NCBI GenBank assembly: GCA_013397115.1
Contig: VWZW01006255.1
Coordinates: forward strand, 1,903,270 to 1,967,269
Reading direction: 5' to 3'
DNA: 64,000 nt
Source of the DNA: Edolisoma coerulescens
Taxonomy: Eukaryota; Chordata; Aves; Passeriformes; Campephagidae
The position numbers and the translations under genes were made by a program. Positions 14,421 through 27,043 of this stretch are shown one piece after another (the stretch's first letter is position 1; every line of letters starts with the position of its first letter). The notes under the pieces were generated by a model. It saw nothing but the letters and a program-made list of their open reading frames with translations, was not told the DNA's origin and ran no database searches.

Positions 14421-16040
14421 ACTTGCAGAAGTAGATTGTATTTGAGCCTGGAAAAAAAAAAATTACTGGAGTAGACATGTATTCTTCCAAGTTTTTATGG
14501 AGACAATAAACCAAGAACTGGGTAATATGTTCTGATCATCTGTTTTAAGCCGACTCAAAGGACTTGCCTAGTAAAATTATTGCTTTATATAACAGTTCTT
14601 TTTGTTTTGATTAATGACCATGCTAGTTTCTAGGCAGAAACATTTCCTACAGCCTCATTGGAGAAAGAACATTTTTCGGATCTGCTATTACCTGCCAGTG
14701 AGAAAATGGTTGTCCTGCCAGTACATTTTACTGAAAGCAATTAAATCTTGTTCTAAAATAGAAAGTGTCTTGTGTTGTTTTTAAACATGCAACAATTTTT
14801 GAGCATCCTGTTCTTGTTTTTGTAAGTCAATTGCATTACCAACCACATGAATCTCCAGACAAGATAAATTGCCTTTGTTTGAAATCAATTAACTATATAA
14901 ACACATATTCTCTCCAAATATCTTTGGAAATACTCATACTTCCTCTCAACTCCTTTTGCTAGCTCAGACAGTTTTTACAGCTTGATTTTTTTTTCTTTTT
15001 TTGGGGCTCAGTGCAGTAGAAGCACATTGTGCACATATCTTTTAGTGTTTCATCTTTTTCATTTCCAGAGTTTGGCCACAGAACAAGGACTCCTGAAAAC
15101 AGAACTTCATTTCATAGGCATATAAAATAAAATGGCAGCATTCAGATAAGGCAACTGAAAAGACTTTGACTGTTGCAGAAGCTTGAATACTGTTGTGACT
15201 CTTCCTGTCTGAAAAACGCAGAAAACTGCCACAGCTAATTTTGATTGAGAAGATGAGTTGCTTTGAAATGTGGTGGAAAAACACAGCCCACAACCCACTG
15301 CTTCCACTTCTTCAGCTCTCATGCAGCCTAGCAAACAAGAGTCAGACCAATATCTGCAACCAAATACTGGTGATCCAACCTTTCTTTCAAAGAAATTGAA
15401 TTAGGACAGAGGAACCTTAGGCAAAATGCTGGACTGCTTTACCTTTTTAAAGAAACATCTTCAAATTTTTAGCTTGTCTTTGAAAAAGAGGAAGGACTAG
15501 GAAAACCAAACAGCTACTTAATAGGTCACTCTGCTTTGAATGCAGGAACTGGGAAGCAAGTCTTAAAAAAATATTTAAGGTCTACAGTAGCAAAGAAGGT
15601 GCTTTTGTTTCCAATTGCCAAACATTAGAGCTGCATGGGTAAAAATCTCATTAAAAACTGCATGGGATGAAAAATGCCAAAGTGGTAGCCAGATTTCAAG
15701 AGAGCTTCTTCCAGAGAATTTTGTTCAATTGCACGAACTGTACATATGGATTTAGTTATATTATGCGAGAAAAGTTTGGAGCACAGAAATTGTACTTCAG
15801 TAAAAAGCCAAGAAATATAATGCAGAGGCACTAGGCAAAAAAAAAAAGTTTTTCAAACTAAGGCAGAAAGTGAAAGAAAAGATCACAGAGTTGTGGGATC
15901 TTCTGTCCAGTAATAAAAGGGAAGCAAATTTCTCAGAACATTGGTGAATAAATCCAGAGCTTAGTGCTATATTTCAAAAAGAAATGACAACAATCTGCAT
16001 ACAGAAAAGGTTAACAGCCAGTCTGGTACTATAAACTTAT

Positions 16041-16107
16041 TTGGTTTTGTTTCTAAATCCTGTTATTGTGGGTTTTAGTTGTTGGTTTTGTTGTTTCTTG
16101 GTTTTGC
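16041..16107. repeat. T/G-rich low complexity
   Basis: Irregular GTTTT and TTGG units with few A or C over about 65 bases. It underlies the overlapping frames on both strands at 16037-16298. Confidence 0.6.
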
Positions 16108-19100
16108 ATCTTTTTAAGAAACTTCCGACTACAGAGACAACCAGGCCAGAGACAGCTCTATTAGCACAGAGGACATTCCAGCAAACACCAGAGGCTTTTT
16201 CAGTGAGCACAGGGTGGAGAGGACCCAGCCTTCCCACCAGAGAGCCAGCCAACACTTCAATAGCTCCCACTCCCACTTCTGTATCAGCCATGGGGTAGGT
16301 GGGGCCTATTTTTCACTTTTAACATTTTGCTTGCTAAGTTTTCTGTTTACCTTTTATACTTTGAGCCAACTTTTTCCTCAATTTCCCAGCTTCTGGCTGC
16401 TGTTGCACGTGGATGGATGTCTCCTTACAGTCTCTCTCTCCCAAACTTTCTGGCTCTGGAGGAAGATGAGAGGTTTTCTCTGTTACTTTTCTCTTGTGTA
16501 GAACTTACTGCACAGAGAGTGATTAGTTGCTGTATTAGCTGATTATTGTTCAGAGTGGTGCAGGCCAGAAAACACCTTTCTTGGAGACTTAAACTTGCTT
16601 AGGACTTTCTACACCCATTGTTATTCTAATTCCTTGGAAAAGATCCTGAGCTGCTTTTTTTTTCAATCCACATGATCTGCAGATGCTACCAGATTATATA
16701 ATCAACTTTCTCACACATGGTTGGTCTGATCAGAAAGAAAAAATATTTGCTGGTGCTTTTCTTATTTCAATAAACACCCATCCAAATTCTCCTTGCAGTT
16801 AGATCTCCACTGTATTTCAGTATCAATGGAGCTGAAAAACATAAAGGGCAATGTAAACACATTGCTATAAACACATAAAACATTCCTAATGAGACCTTTT
16901 CATACTAGCAGCCAAATTACCTCTATGATCCTCCAGTCACACCACCTGTGTCAGCAAATGCAGTTTCTCTATAATTTCATGCTTGCCTTTCTTCCTGAAG
17001 TCACTGTCAAAGAACTAATTAAAAATGTTAAAATATCAGGATCCTAAAAACGGCAACGTAAGAGAAATCTGAGAAAAACTGGATGTTTTAAGCTCTCAGT
17101 CTGATTCCTTCAGCCTAGTCTGAGGTTCAAAAGCAATGTTGCGTTTAATAAGAAATCTTAAAGTTTGTCTGTGTATTCTTTCTTCATGCAGCTGTGGGCT
17201 CAGGGCTTCTAAAAAAGGATGAATACATGAAGACAATCCAGTAAACAGAACTGGCAGCGCCAGCAAAAGGCTGAGGAGCTGGGATGTAGCACAGGAAAAC
17301 TACAGAGCAAGTCTGTGTGATGACTTTAACCAACTCTATCTTTGACCTTTACTAAGTCTAATTATTGTGATTTTCTTTCGTTTTATTGTGGTTTTTCAGA
17401 ATGTGTCTGCACTTTACAAATGCTCTGTTTGCTTCAGTAGAAAGAGTCAAAACAAACAAGCAAAAAAACCAAGCCAAAAGTACAACCCCAAAGCTGGAAA
17501 CTACATATTAGAAGTAGGAATGGCCAAACTCTGCTTGCTCAGACTTCTCTCTTATTCCCAGCCCTGTGTTCAGAAGGGAGGAAGCAAACAAAGGCCGTGC
17601 TTTTGTGGCACTTCATGTGACCCTGGCAACCCAACCAGAGCCTGTCAGTGTCCACACACCCCGCCAGGCAGTGCTGTACCAGCCTGGGCTGCCAATAAGC
17701 CCATGTTCCTTGGGAGCTGCTGGAAGAGCTGTGCAAACCAGGTGTGGACACCCAGGCTGCCTTCCCCCAGGAAAGGGCTCATGTCGAAGTGACAGACAAA
17801 CTACCTTCAAACCAGCATTTCTACATCATCTATAACAAAATATAGAAAGTTTTTACTACTTTCTTCAGAAGTAAAATACAGATGGGGACTGGAAAACTGT
17901 TTTTGGTCTCTTTGGCAGAACATTGCTTTATGATCTGAAACCAACATCTGCCAAAGAGGCATTCACTCACAGGTACAAATGGGCTCTATTGCAAGACCGA
18001 AAAATTAATTAAACCATTGTTTATTCAATTACATTCTGTGGCCCTGCTGTATCTAGATAAACAAGCTGAATAAACTTCTGAAAGCTCTCAGCCTGAAGAG
18101 CCTGAATCCTATTATCAGCTGTTAAATTAAACATTTAGAAGGCCACATTCCATGAAAGGATATTTCCAAGGACCTATGGGACTTTGAAAGCAGCATATTT
18201 AAAATATTTTGGCATTTTAAACAAAATTGTCTTGAAATTTTCAAAATCTGAAATAGGCCTAAAAATGAACTACTTCCGTTTAATTTTTTCCAGCAAGTTT
18301 TGTGTGCTAAAATATATTTTTTTATATAAACCAAGGAAAATAATCTAGTAAAGAAGAGATAGTGTGTTTGGTTGTGTTATATTTTCTCACCTGCGATCCC
18401 AGACCTTACAAAAGAGTGTGAAATTCCTCTCTGCCTCTCTACAGAACCCTGTAACTCGGTGTAATTTCAGAGCAGACTACAGAAATTTCACACATTATTC
18501 AATGGAGAAACTAAGAGGGACACTCAAGCCCAGGACCAACAGCATTTACAATTAGAAGAAGTTGTGAGAGGCAAAGCAGATGTGCTTGAGCACAGAAACC
18601 ACCTGGCAAGTGTCACTTTACAGTCCTGCATGTGCAGAAATGCTTTTCAGAATTGATGAAATTTCCAGCACCGCTGGAATCCTACACTTTACTACACGAG
18701 AAATTGGCAGCAATAGCAGCCGCAGGACAGAACTTTCACGGGCCAACTTCACCTTTTTGGAGGGGGCAAAAAGAAGCTCATGTATTCAGAGGTTTAAACC
18801 AGAACATGATATGCGTGTGTCACTGGGATATTCACTCATTTAGCAGCTTTAGCCATCAGCACTGAAGCCAGTGTTTCAAGTTTATATTTGGCTCTTGGAC
18901 AGGGATTTTTATTAAAAAGGCTAGCCAAGAAGAAATAGTGAGAAAAAATGTATACCACATAAAATTCCATCTTTCTTTAAGAGGCACCAGGCATAAAAGC
19001 CTATGGAAGAGTTCTCACCTTAAAACAACAAACCAAGGAAAAAAATATTGTCCCTACTGAGTAACACAAAAAACCCATAAAAGAACTTCAAAATTAGACA

Positions 19101-21185
19101 AGACTACCTACTCTGAGTAAGCAGAGTCAGTAAGTTTTATACTCATTTCACTGCTCTCTTGTGTTATTTCTTTATCTGTAAACAAACTCTTATTTTACAC
19201 GATGCTGAACAAAGAACAGCAATTTTCTCCATGACTGGATAAAGGCCTCAGAATCAGAAATCTGTCTCCTGTGTCAGCTTGTCCCCAGTTTTTCTTTATT
19301 ATTTATGTGGTTTTGCCACAAGGAGGAACACGGCATGTCTCCGTCCCAGAAACGGACTGGAGACTGACATGGGAAGGTTCAAGAAGGTTATTTATGCAAA
19401 ATAACATTTTTCCAGTATAATGCACCTCTTGATTTAACACTGGAGGCAACAACCTTTGCTCAGCAGTGAGAGTGCCAAAGCATCACACAGCTGCTAATGT
19501 AGTCTGAAAAACAAGAGCTGATTTTTGCAACAGCAGTGACAATACAAAGGCATGTCAGGACCCTGAGCCCAGAGTGAGTCACAGCATTTTTCTTCTATAT
19601 CTTGTAACAAGAGGCCAGATCCTGCTCATAGCAGAGGTTGACTTGTTCAGCAGGGACTTTAGCAGCAGCTTTGGGCTGAGCCAGTGCCAGGGGAGCTGAG
19701 TGTCTGGGTGAGCAGGGAGGTCCCCAGAGCCATCATTGTTCCCTGTTCTCACTGGTGGCAGCGCCAGACTCTTGCCCTGCACCATCAGGCCCAGGGCCCG
19801 AGTTGTATTCAGCACAGGACATTTAACATCTACAATTATTCTCAGTTTTTGAAAGTGAGCAGGTCTCTATCCAGGTCACAGCCATCTGTGACTGGTTTCA
19901 TGCACAGGTATGAGACCATTGTTCTTTGCAATATGTCATTCAAAGGCTTCCTGATCAATGTGGGAAAGTTGATGGATTTGGCACCGCATGTCAGGAGGAA
20001 AAGGATCATGGGTTAAGCTCAGATGAACAGAGATATGCTATGATGCTTGAAACTGAGCACTGTTTAGATTACAGCTCAGACTTCACAGCATCAGCCTCCT
20101 TTGGTCCTTCTTGAACAGAGCAGACAGAAATCTGACTTGGATGATTAACTCATGTTATTAAAGTCTAGAAAAGAAAATAAGTACTATGCAAATGAAAAAC
20201 CTCTGCCTGTGACTGAAACCACAAATGCAATTGTGCCACTGCTCTGCAAACTGAGCAACTGGGGCTGTGCCCCATGACCCCCTGGGCAGCAGCGATGACC
20301 TGCACTGGCACTTGAAGGCACTGTAAATCAGCTGCCCAGGGCAATATTGTAGACCTCAATAGATCAGATTAGCCCTTACTGTCTTCAGAGTAGATTTACC
20401 AGGGCACTAATGGGATTTTAGCCCTTCCATCTCACTCAGTGGCACTTCCCCAAGCAATGTTATGCATATTTCGGGATAAATGACACACCATTCAGAGCAG
20501 TAACTTTTGTGCAGCAGACATGAACTTGGTTTTCCCTGATCTCTGCAGGTGTACTACACAGTTCAACCAGCAGTACATGAACAGCTGTCCTTACTTCACT
20601 AGTGACTGCCCACAAATTTCAGTCTTACCAGAAGTTGGGCTGCATTTCTCCAGAGAGGCCAAATCTCTTCAGACATGATGCCCTCTAACTTCCCAATGGA
20701 GTACAGAAGGAAACAAAATGAAAAAGAGCCATGGATTTCTACCTAATCAGGCTTGCAGCCCAACTCTATAAAGACTGAAATTTCTATAGCTCACATTAAG
20801 AAAGGCACAGTCACACATACTACAAAAAGCTACTAACTTTAAACAAGACCTGTTTTGAAAGGAGGAAAATGCAGTAAGAGAAATTTTGCAGACCACCTGC
20901 CCAAAACCAGAGAACCAGTGTTCCCCTGATCTCTGCTCACACAACCAGCCTGGCAACCTCAGCACTCTAGAGAGACACAAAAACTTCTTAAGAGGATGGA
21001 TTTTTTTTTTTCATAGTTTTATGTAATTTAGAATCTTAACTGTGAATTCCTTGCAGGTCTGCAGGCTGACAGGGGCAAAAAGCTTTAATCCAAATATCAA
21101 AGTGCCCAAGGAAACTTCCCCTGGCCCCAGCAGGGTCGGAGCTCCTGCACAGGCAGCTCTGCCACAGCCATCCACAGATGGCCCT

Positions 21186-21212
21186 GGGGCCAGTGGGGCC
21201 AGTAGGGCCAGT
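21186..21212. repeat. Three 9-bp tandem units (GGGGCCAGT)
   Basis: Two exact GGGGCCAGT units (21186-21194 and 21195-21203) are followed by one AGGGCCAGT (21204-21212). On minus the nine-base period reads as Gly-Pro-Thr triplets that superficially resemble collagen. On plus it reads as Gly-Ala-Ser. The period explains these readings without any gene. Confidence 0.85.
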
Positions 21213-21230
21213 TTCACCCTGAATGCTTTG

Positions 21231-21285
21231 AAGGTTGCCACTCTCCTCCTTTCTGTGGAGAAAGGTTGCCACACTCCTCCTTTCT
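21231..21285. repeat. 31-bp tandem duplication
   Basis: A 24-base segment starting AAGGTTGCCAC (21231-21254) recurs at 21262-21285 with a single mismatch, a period of 31 bp. The junction also forms a 7-bp inverted pair, CCTTTCT/AGAAAGG, with a four-base loop. It lies 18 bp downstream of the 9-bp tandem array in the same GC-richer patch. Confidence 0.85.
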
Positions 21286-24200
21286 CCACTATGTTCTTAA
21301 GAACTCTGGTTTACACACAATGCTGTGGAACAATATTGATCCAGTGGTGGTGTGTTTTTTTCGAAAGGGATAACCTTTGGGACTCTTTCTGGGTCTTGAA
21401 TAACCTTTATCACTACCAGAGCAGCATAAAGAAGGGTTTATGATACAGGCTACTGACCTATTTTTGATATTTGTTTCTACAGAATGACCTTTTCTTTTGC
21501 TTGAAGTTTTACTTTACTTATTCCAACGATTCTCAAAGCATTGCACTATAGAGATGAAAATAAAAATGGATGATGATAATAATAAAAGAAAATATGGCAT
21601 CCCTAATTTTCATAAAGCAAAAAGAGTTAATATTTTAGTAATTTCCAAAAGAAGAAAATCTCTTTTATTTCAACTCTGACTGCTCTAAAAGACAGGGGAG
21701 AAGGAAAACAGCAGGCAATGGATGCAACTATCTACCTGTTCTCTTCAATCTTCTGCTCTGGGCTTTCATTTAAGTGTCAGGCTTCTTCTCTACAATAGGT
21801 ATAAAATTGCTTTTGTTGAATTTATCAGTAGATCTCACATTGTGTATTTATCAATGTGGTTTTTTCCATAATCAATGTTTAAAGAAACAGCAGAAGTCTC
21901 TAGTACGTGCACGCTCAGTTTTCTGAAGGTGAAAACACTACTTTTGTTCTTGAAGAATTTTACCTTACTCTATTTGAGGTCAGTCCAGTCCACCTCTTTA
22001 TAACTCCACTATAATCTTGGAGAGCTTAAAGGAACTCTTCAACTCTTTTAACTATTCCCTTGTGATTGAACTTTCATATAACCTGTTATTTTCTTGAGTT
22101 TGCTTTTTTATTTTCACAAAGGATTCTGAAATAAATCTCTGCCCAAAGCCCCTACATGAAAATAATTGAAAAGGCAACCAAAGCTGACCACAATAACATT
22201 TATTTCTGTGGTTTGTATGGCCCAAAGAAGCCTTGCTTGGGAATTAATTTTTCTCTATTTGATAACAATTGCAGCATATTTAGAGACTACACCTATCTAA
22301 CAGCCTAACCTGCAAAACTAATGATTAAACATCAAAATACTTACCAAAATAATGTATTTAAGCAAGTTATCCATTGTTTACAGAACAACGTGAGAGCAGT
22401 GACAAAATAATTCATTACTTTCTTATCTCTGTTCCTTTAAACTTTGCTTGAGGTACCTCTTTTCCCTGTGGAATGGGAAGCTTCCCGTTGGGAGCTAGGT
22501 GTGAGCAGGCCTTTTGAATGCTGATGCCAGTCTGGCCTTTCAGCATCAGTCCCTTCTCTGCGCCTGATTACCCACCCAGCGCTTTCTGCACCACAGCACT
22601 CACTGCCTCTCCTGCAACACCAGCAACTCACAGTGGCTCCAGTCATTCCAGTATCTCTTTTGAGAGACACTCTCCAGGTCTGAATGCAGCACACAAACAC
22701 ACAGCTTCAAAACAATCCCTGACTTAATTAAACTGCCAACACTGACTTGATTCAAAGGGGAGGTTGTCTTAGTTAAATTTGTGCTATCTGGCCATGAATC
22801 ATGGCTACATTGCTCTGTCTTTCCTGTTCAATTCAACTGCCCTAGTTTGATGCAAAACAGGGCAGAAGGAGGCAGTGATCCATCAGAGCATTTAAGCACA
22901 TCTTCAGTTTGCAGTCCCTGCACTCTTCCATCGGAGTTAATGTTACACCTCTCCATATTAGAATTTACGGGTATGAGTTTGTCAGTTGCTCCTTACCTTG
23001 AGTTTAAAGAGTTTTGACATGTCCTTTAATGTTCATGTAAATTGACAGAGAATGTTAACATACAGCCATAAAATCCAGCCTGCTCTGCATGGTACTTTTG
23101 AATACAAAGATAAAGCAAAGAATATACAGGGGCCTTGATTTGGGCAGAATGCCTTTATCCTCTCCTAAGGAAATACATGAGATCAGAGTCCAATATTTTT
23201 CACCCCCCCGTATCCAGCCTAGCTAATTTTACATTGCTTTTGTTTTGCAGCCTAATAAATCACAGTTGGCTCTGTCGGCTGATGTAATGTCACCGTAATG
23301 CTCTGAGACAAGTGCTGGTGTGTTAGTTATGGAGATGAGAGTGTGTAGGCAAGCACTCATTAGCCTTAACTAATGAATCCTCTAAGTAAGTCACACACAA
23401 TTGAGAGGAGCACAAGTAACTGAAGCCTTGAGTCTTATTGCACTGAGTTTTCAGAGAGGGGTTTTTTGTTTGTTTTGTCCTGATTGAGTGAAACTATTCT
23501 CTGCCTTCCTTGCTTTGTCAGAGGCCACAGTCCCCCAGTATGTTTCTGAGCTGAGTTATGGTTTATGGGAGACCTGACTTTTATGTGGAACAAAAGCCAG
23601 GTTTGCCTGGGAGTGGTCTGAGACGCAGCCTCACTGTGCTGTAGCAGTAATAAAACAAGGTGATCCTGCAGATATATACAGATGTTCTTTTCCGAATATA
23701 CGAGTGGCTTCAGAGCACCACCGACAGCCCCCAAAAGCTAAATGAAGCAGGTCTTTGTACTCTGAAAAACAATCAGTCCCCTGAAGACCTCAGGGAAAGC
23801 ATAGATGTGCTTTCGTTTCTGAGGAGGCTGGGAAACAGAACAGGTTACTGGGAGTGAGAGTACTGTGGAAAGATGGCATGAGCCACTCTCTCATCTTATG
23901 AAGACTGCTTCCCCTTCGTTTCATACTTAGCCACAGAGATCTCTTCTGAGTGCTTGCTTAGGGAACATTTTTATCCTTAGATACAGTGGTTTTCTCTACC
24001 TTCCCACTCGAGAAATGACCGCTACAAGGGGAGGATTGTAGCTATTTAATATTTGCATTTGATGATTACATGCTTTTTTAAATTAGGTTTTTTTTTTAAT
24101 TCCTTCCAGAAATCAATGGGTCAGGAAGAAGAGACAGGGCAGCATCTTTGCTCAAAAGCTGCTGAGCCAGCTCAGGGTAAGAAGCTCCAAGAGATTTCAG

Positions 24201-27021
24201 GGACAGGGGAGCCAAGCTGGAAGCTACTTCTGTTGTTTCCAGAGTTCATACAGTTTGTCTAAGCAGGTCTCCTTCAAATCTCTGCTTGAATATGTCCAGG
24301 GCTGTAAAGACCTGGCCAGGCATGGAAGACTACAAAGCATTTCCAGGGAACTCTGGCACGGCAACGAAAGCAGAGGAAAGCTAATGATGGCTCATAAAAT
24401 CTCTATTTTCAAAAGGCGCAAAAGTGAGAGGCCTCACGGAGTACAAGAGAGCTGGACACAATTTCCAACTTCTCCAGGTGGGAATTCACTTAACCCATCT
24501 CACAGTCCGTGCCTCCACCCATACTCGGGGATGTAAACTCTACTTTCTTGGACTTTTTTGTTACTATCGTGACTAACATTGCTAATTGACTGATTGCTGT
24601 TCCTCAGAAGCACTGATAAAAGGAGCTTAACTCTTTTAAACCTTTTCAGAAATCCAATCTCCCTTCCCCTCCAGCTTTAGTTTGAAGCCATGGAGTGAGA
24701 AGGAGTCATCTCCAAGGAGTGGTGAATTCTCCCTGCTTTACTCATCCTCAGCACAGCAGGAGGGAAGAGCAGGTTCCCTGCTGAGCACACGAAGACATGC
24801 GAGGAGAAGATGCATCTTCCTCTTTCTGTATTACTAAATTAGAATTACATACCTAAATTGTTATAACTTTCCTGCCAAAATAGACTTGCTTTTCTCTAAG
24901 TATGGCAGTAGCATTCTGACCATGGGGGAGTAAGAACTCTGGTGGGCTCTGAGGGAACAAGCACAGGCACTGCAGAGCGTAAGTTATGCACAAAATGAGC
25001 GACCTTCAGAACGCTGGCAGACTTAACACCAACCGATGGATGTATAGAATGATTAGGATGAAACACTGCCAGCATACAATGCAGTAACGTACCAAGTAAA
25101 CCACATGCCAGCATAAATAAACGAGACTTCAACATTAATAAAGTACATAAAGAAGAATACCTCTAGCATTAGCAGGCAAATGCTATGTTCAGTCTGGATT
25201 TCATTGAGGATTCATTTGAGAATTTGAGTTAGAAAACTAATCCTGACATCCCATCTTGATTGAATGAAATTTTCTCTGTGCTTTCCTTTATGTGAGTGGA
25301 AAGTTATATGTTTTAGATAAAAATCCTTCCTAATCAAGACAGTTTGTAGTACAAAAGAAGAATTTAAAATAAAGTTGCTTCTTGGAATAGTTCTCACTAA
25401 AAGATCCTACACTGCCCTACACTTTAAACCATTTATGAAACCACAAAGCAGATCATGGAACAACTGGGTTGGCATCCTGCTCTAAGGAACTATTCCTGTG
25501 AACATTCATCAGTGGGCAATGAGCCCATAGTGTGAGAAGTACAGGAAGACTGTCCCCTGCATCCCTCATATTCCCGGTATGGCATACTGTACCATTTTAC
25601 TAAAATTATTAGGATATATTTATTAAAAAAACATAAATTAAAAAGGAAAGGTTAAAATCTCCCCTTCCTTTTAAGGGGTGAAGGGAATAAATACAGTGTC
25701 TGGCTGTCAAATTAAAAAGCCATAAAATCTCCATGGAAACAAAATAATTTATAAATTGCCTGTTTTTAGCCATCATCCCCTTGTTTTACAAACCAACAGA
25801 ACTGGAACACAATGTGAAAGTTGCAAAAGGGCCAAAAGAAAACGGAATAACAGCTCTCCAGTAGTTTCAGTTTAGGACAGAGCAAGGCTCCTGGTGAGGA
25901 CACACCTCCCTAGGCTAGCAAAGAGCTCCCCTTGCTGGCAGATGCAGCCCCTGAGTTATTGCTTCCCACTTAATTAACCAAACCAGAAGTAAACAGCCAT
26001 AAATCAATTGGCCAGCCGATCAAGCCAGAATAAAAGAATTATACTGCAGTGACAGCTCACATACTTTCAAACAGACTTCCTGGTCTGAAATGAAACTTTG
26101 AACGAGTACGTGGACAAAATGTAGAGTGGTACTTAGGCAAAGTGGGTAAAAGAGTGAAGAATGATACCAGACCCACTGGAGTCTTTCCCATGCCATCAAC
26201 AGTTCTTGGCTGAGCTCCAGAACAAAAGTAAGAGAGAGAGATTTTGACACCATCAGTTCTTTCTGTGAACCCCAGATCATTCTAGTCTGGTACACTGACA
26301 TTTTGTGGTAAGAAAATTAATCCAGATGAATCCATAATCTCCCTATGCTTTGCTATATTGTAGTGCTCGATATACACAAGTTACAGTTTTTTTCCCAGGC
26401 AGCCTAATGCTGCACAAAAGATGGTGCTCTTTATAAATTCTTTTGTAAATGGCCTTTATGAGTATTCTCCCGCATCTTTATCTTTCATTAGAGCATTATT
26501 CTTTTCACCTTTACAGCAAAGTTGAGTATGGCTGGTAATTTTAGCCAACAGTTCTTCAACAGCACCTCATCAACATTCACTCATGTGGATAAAATTAAAT
26601 TTCATGGTGTACAAAAGCATATTTTCCACAAAATGAATGATCAAAAACTATTTTTCTCTATGCCTGAAGTATAAATATATATACCAGTCTTCATATTAAT
26701 TTAATTAAAAAACTAAAATTAATTTTGAAATAGCTGGTAGGATCCCATGGAATAACACAGTGATAGAGGACTATAGCACTTTTCTAGAAAGGAGATAAGA
26801 ATGTCAAATTTTCAGGAGAAACAGAATATGGACCGGACATGAACCAAAAATATTGTAAAGAGCATTTTAATTGCAAAGTATTTACATACCATCAACTCAA
26901 ATTACACAAAATACGTACAAAAACCTTGGGAGCAAGGTTTCTTTGATGGATTTGACCAAGATCACTATGAAGACATTCTGATTTTTTTTCAATTAGCCAT
27001 CTAAATTGATTTGAGGGTTGG

Positions 27022-27043
27022 TTTTTTTTTTTGTTTTTTTTTT
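27022..27043. repeat. Poly-T tract broken by one G
   Basis: Two T runs separated by a single G. No adjacent retrocopy could be recognised on minus. Confidence 0.7.

Larger units (their letters stand above)
9710..21180. other. Non-coding stretch, no gene seen
   Basis: AT-rich sequence with many TTTAAA/AATAAA-like words and no convincing exon. Simple-sequence blocks at 11644-11693, 14347-14420 and 16041-16107 are listed separately. Short T runs occur at 13533-13544 and around 14986-15002, and an A run at 15838-15848. GC-richer patches occur at about 17570-17790, 19670-19810 and 20200-20340. The longest frame (17367-17792, plus, 141 codons) runs into the first patch and has no recognisable protein feature. 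I see no tRNA, snRNA or other structured RNA gene. Confidence 0.6.

Noticed and set aside
14228..14514. Overlapping Lys/Asn/Pro-rich and Leu/Phe/Gly-rich frames
   Set aside because: Both arise from the C/A-rich low-complexity block, which lacks stop codons on either strand.
17367..17835. 141-codon plus frame and its overlapping partners
   Set aside because: Frames overlap on both strands in a GC-richer patch, with no domain, Cys spacing or splice context that holds together.
18480..18540. MIR-like words (ATGGAGAAACTAAGAGG, CAAGCCCAGG)
   Set aside because: Loose resemblance to the MIR core, but the characteristic TTGCCCAAGGTCACA block is missing.
21036..21289. Minus-strand Gly-X-Y triplets resembling collagen
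   Set aside because: Only about four triplets, fully explained by the 9-bp GGGGCCAGT tandem array. The rest of the frame is not collagen-like.
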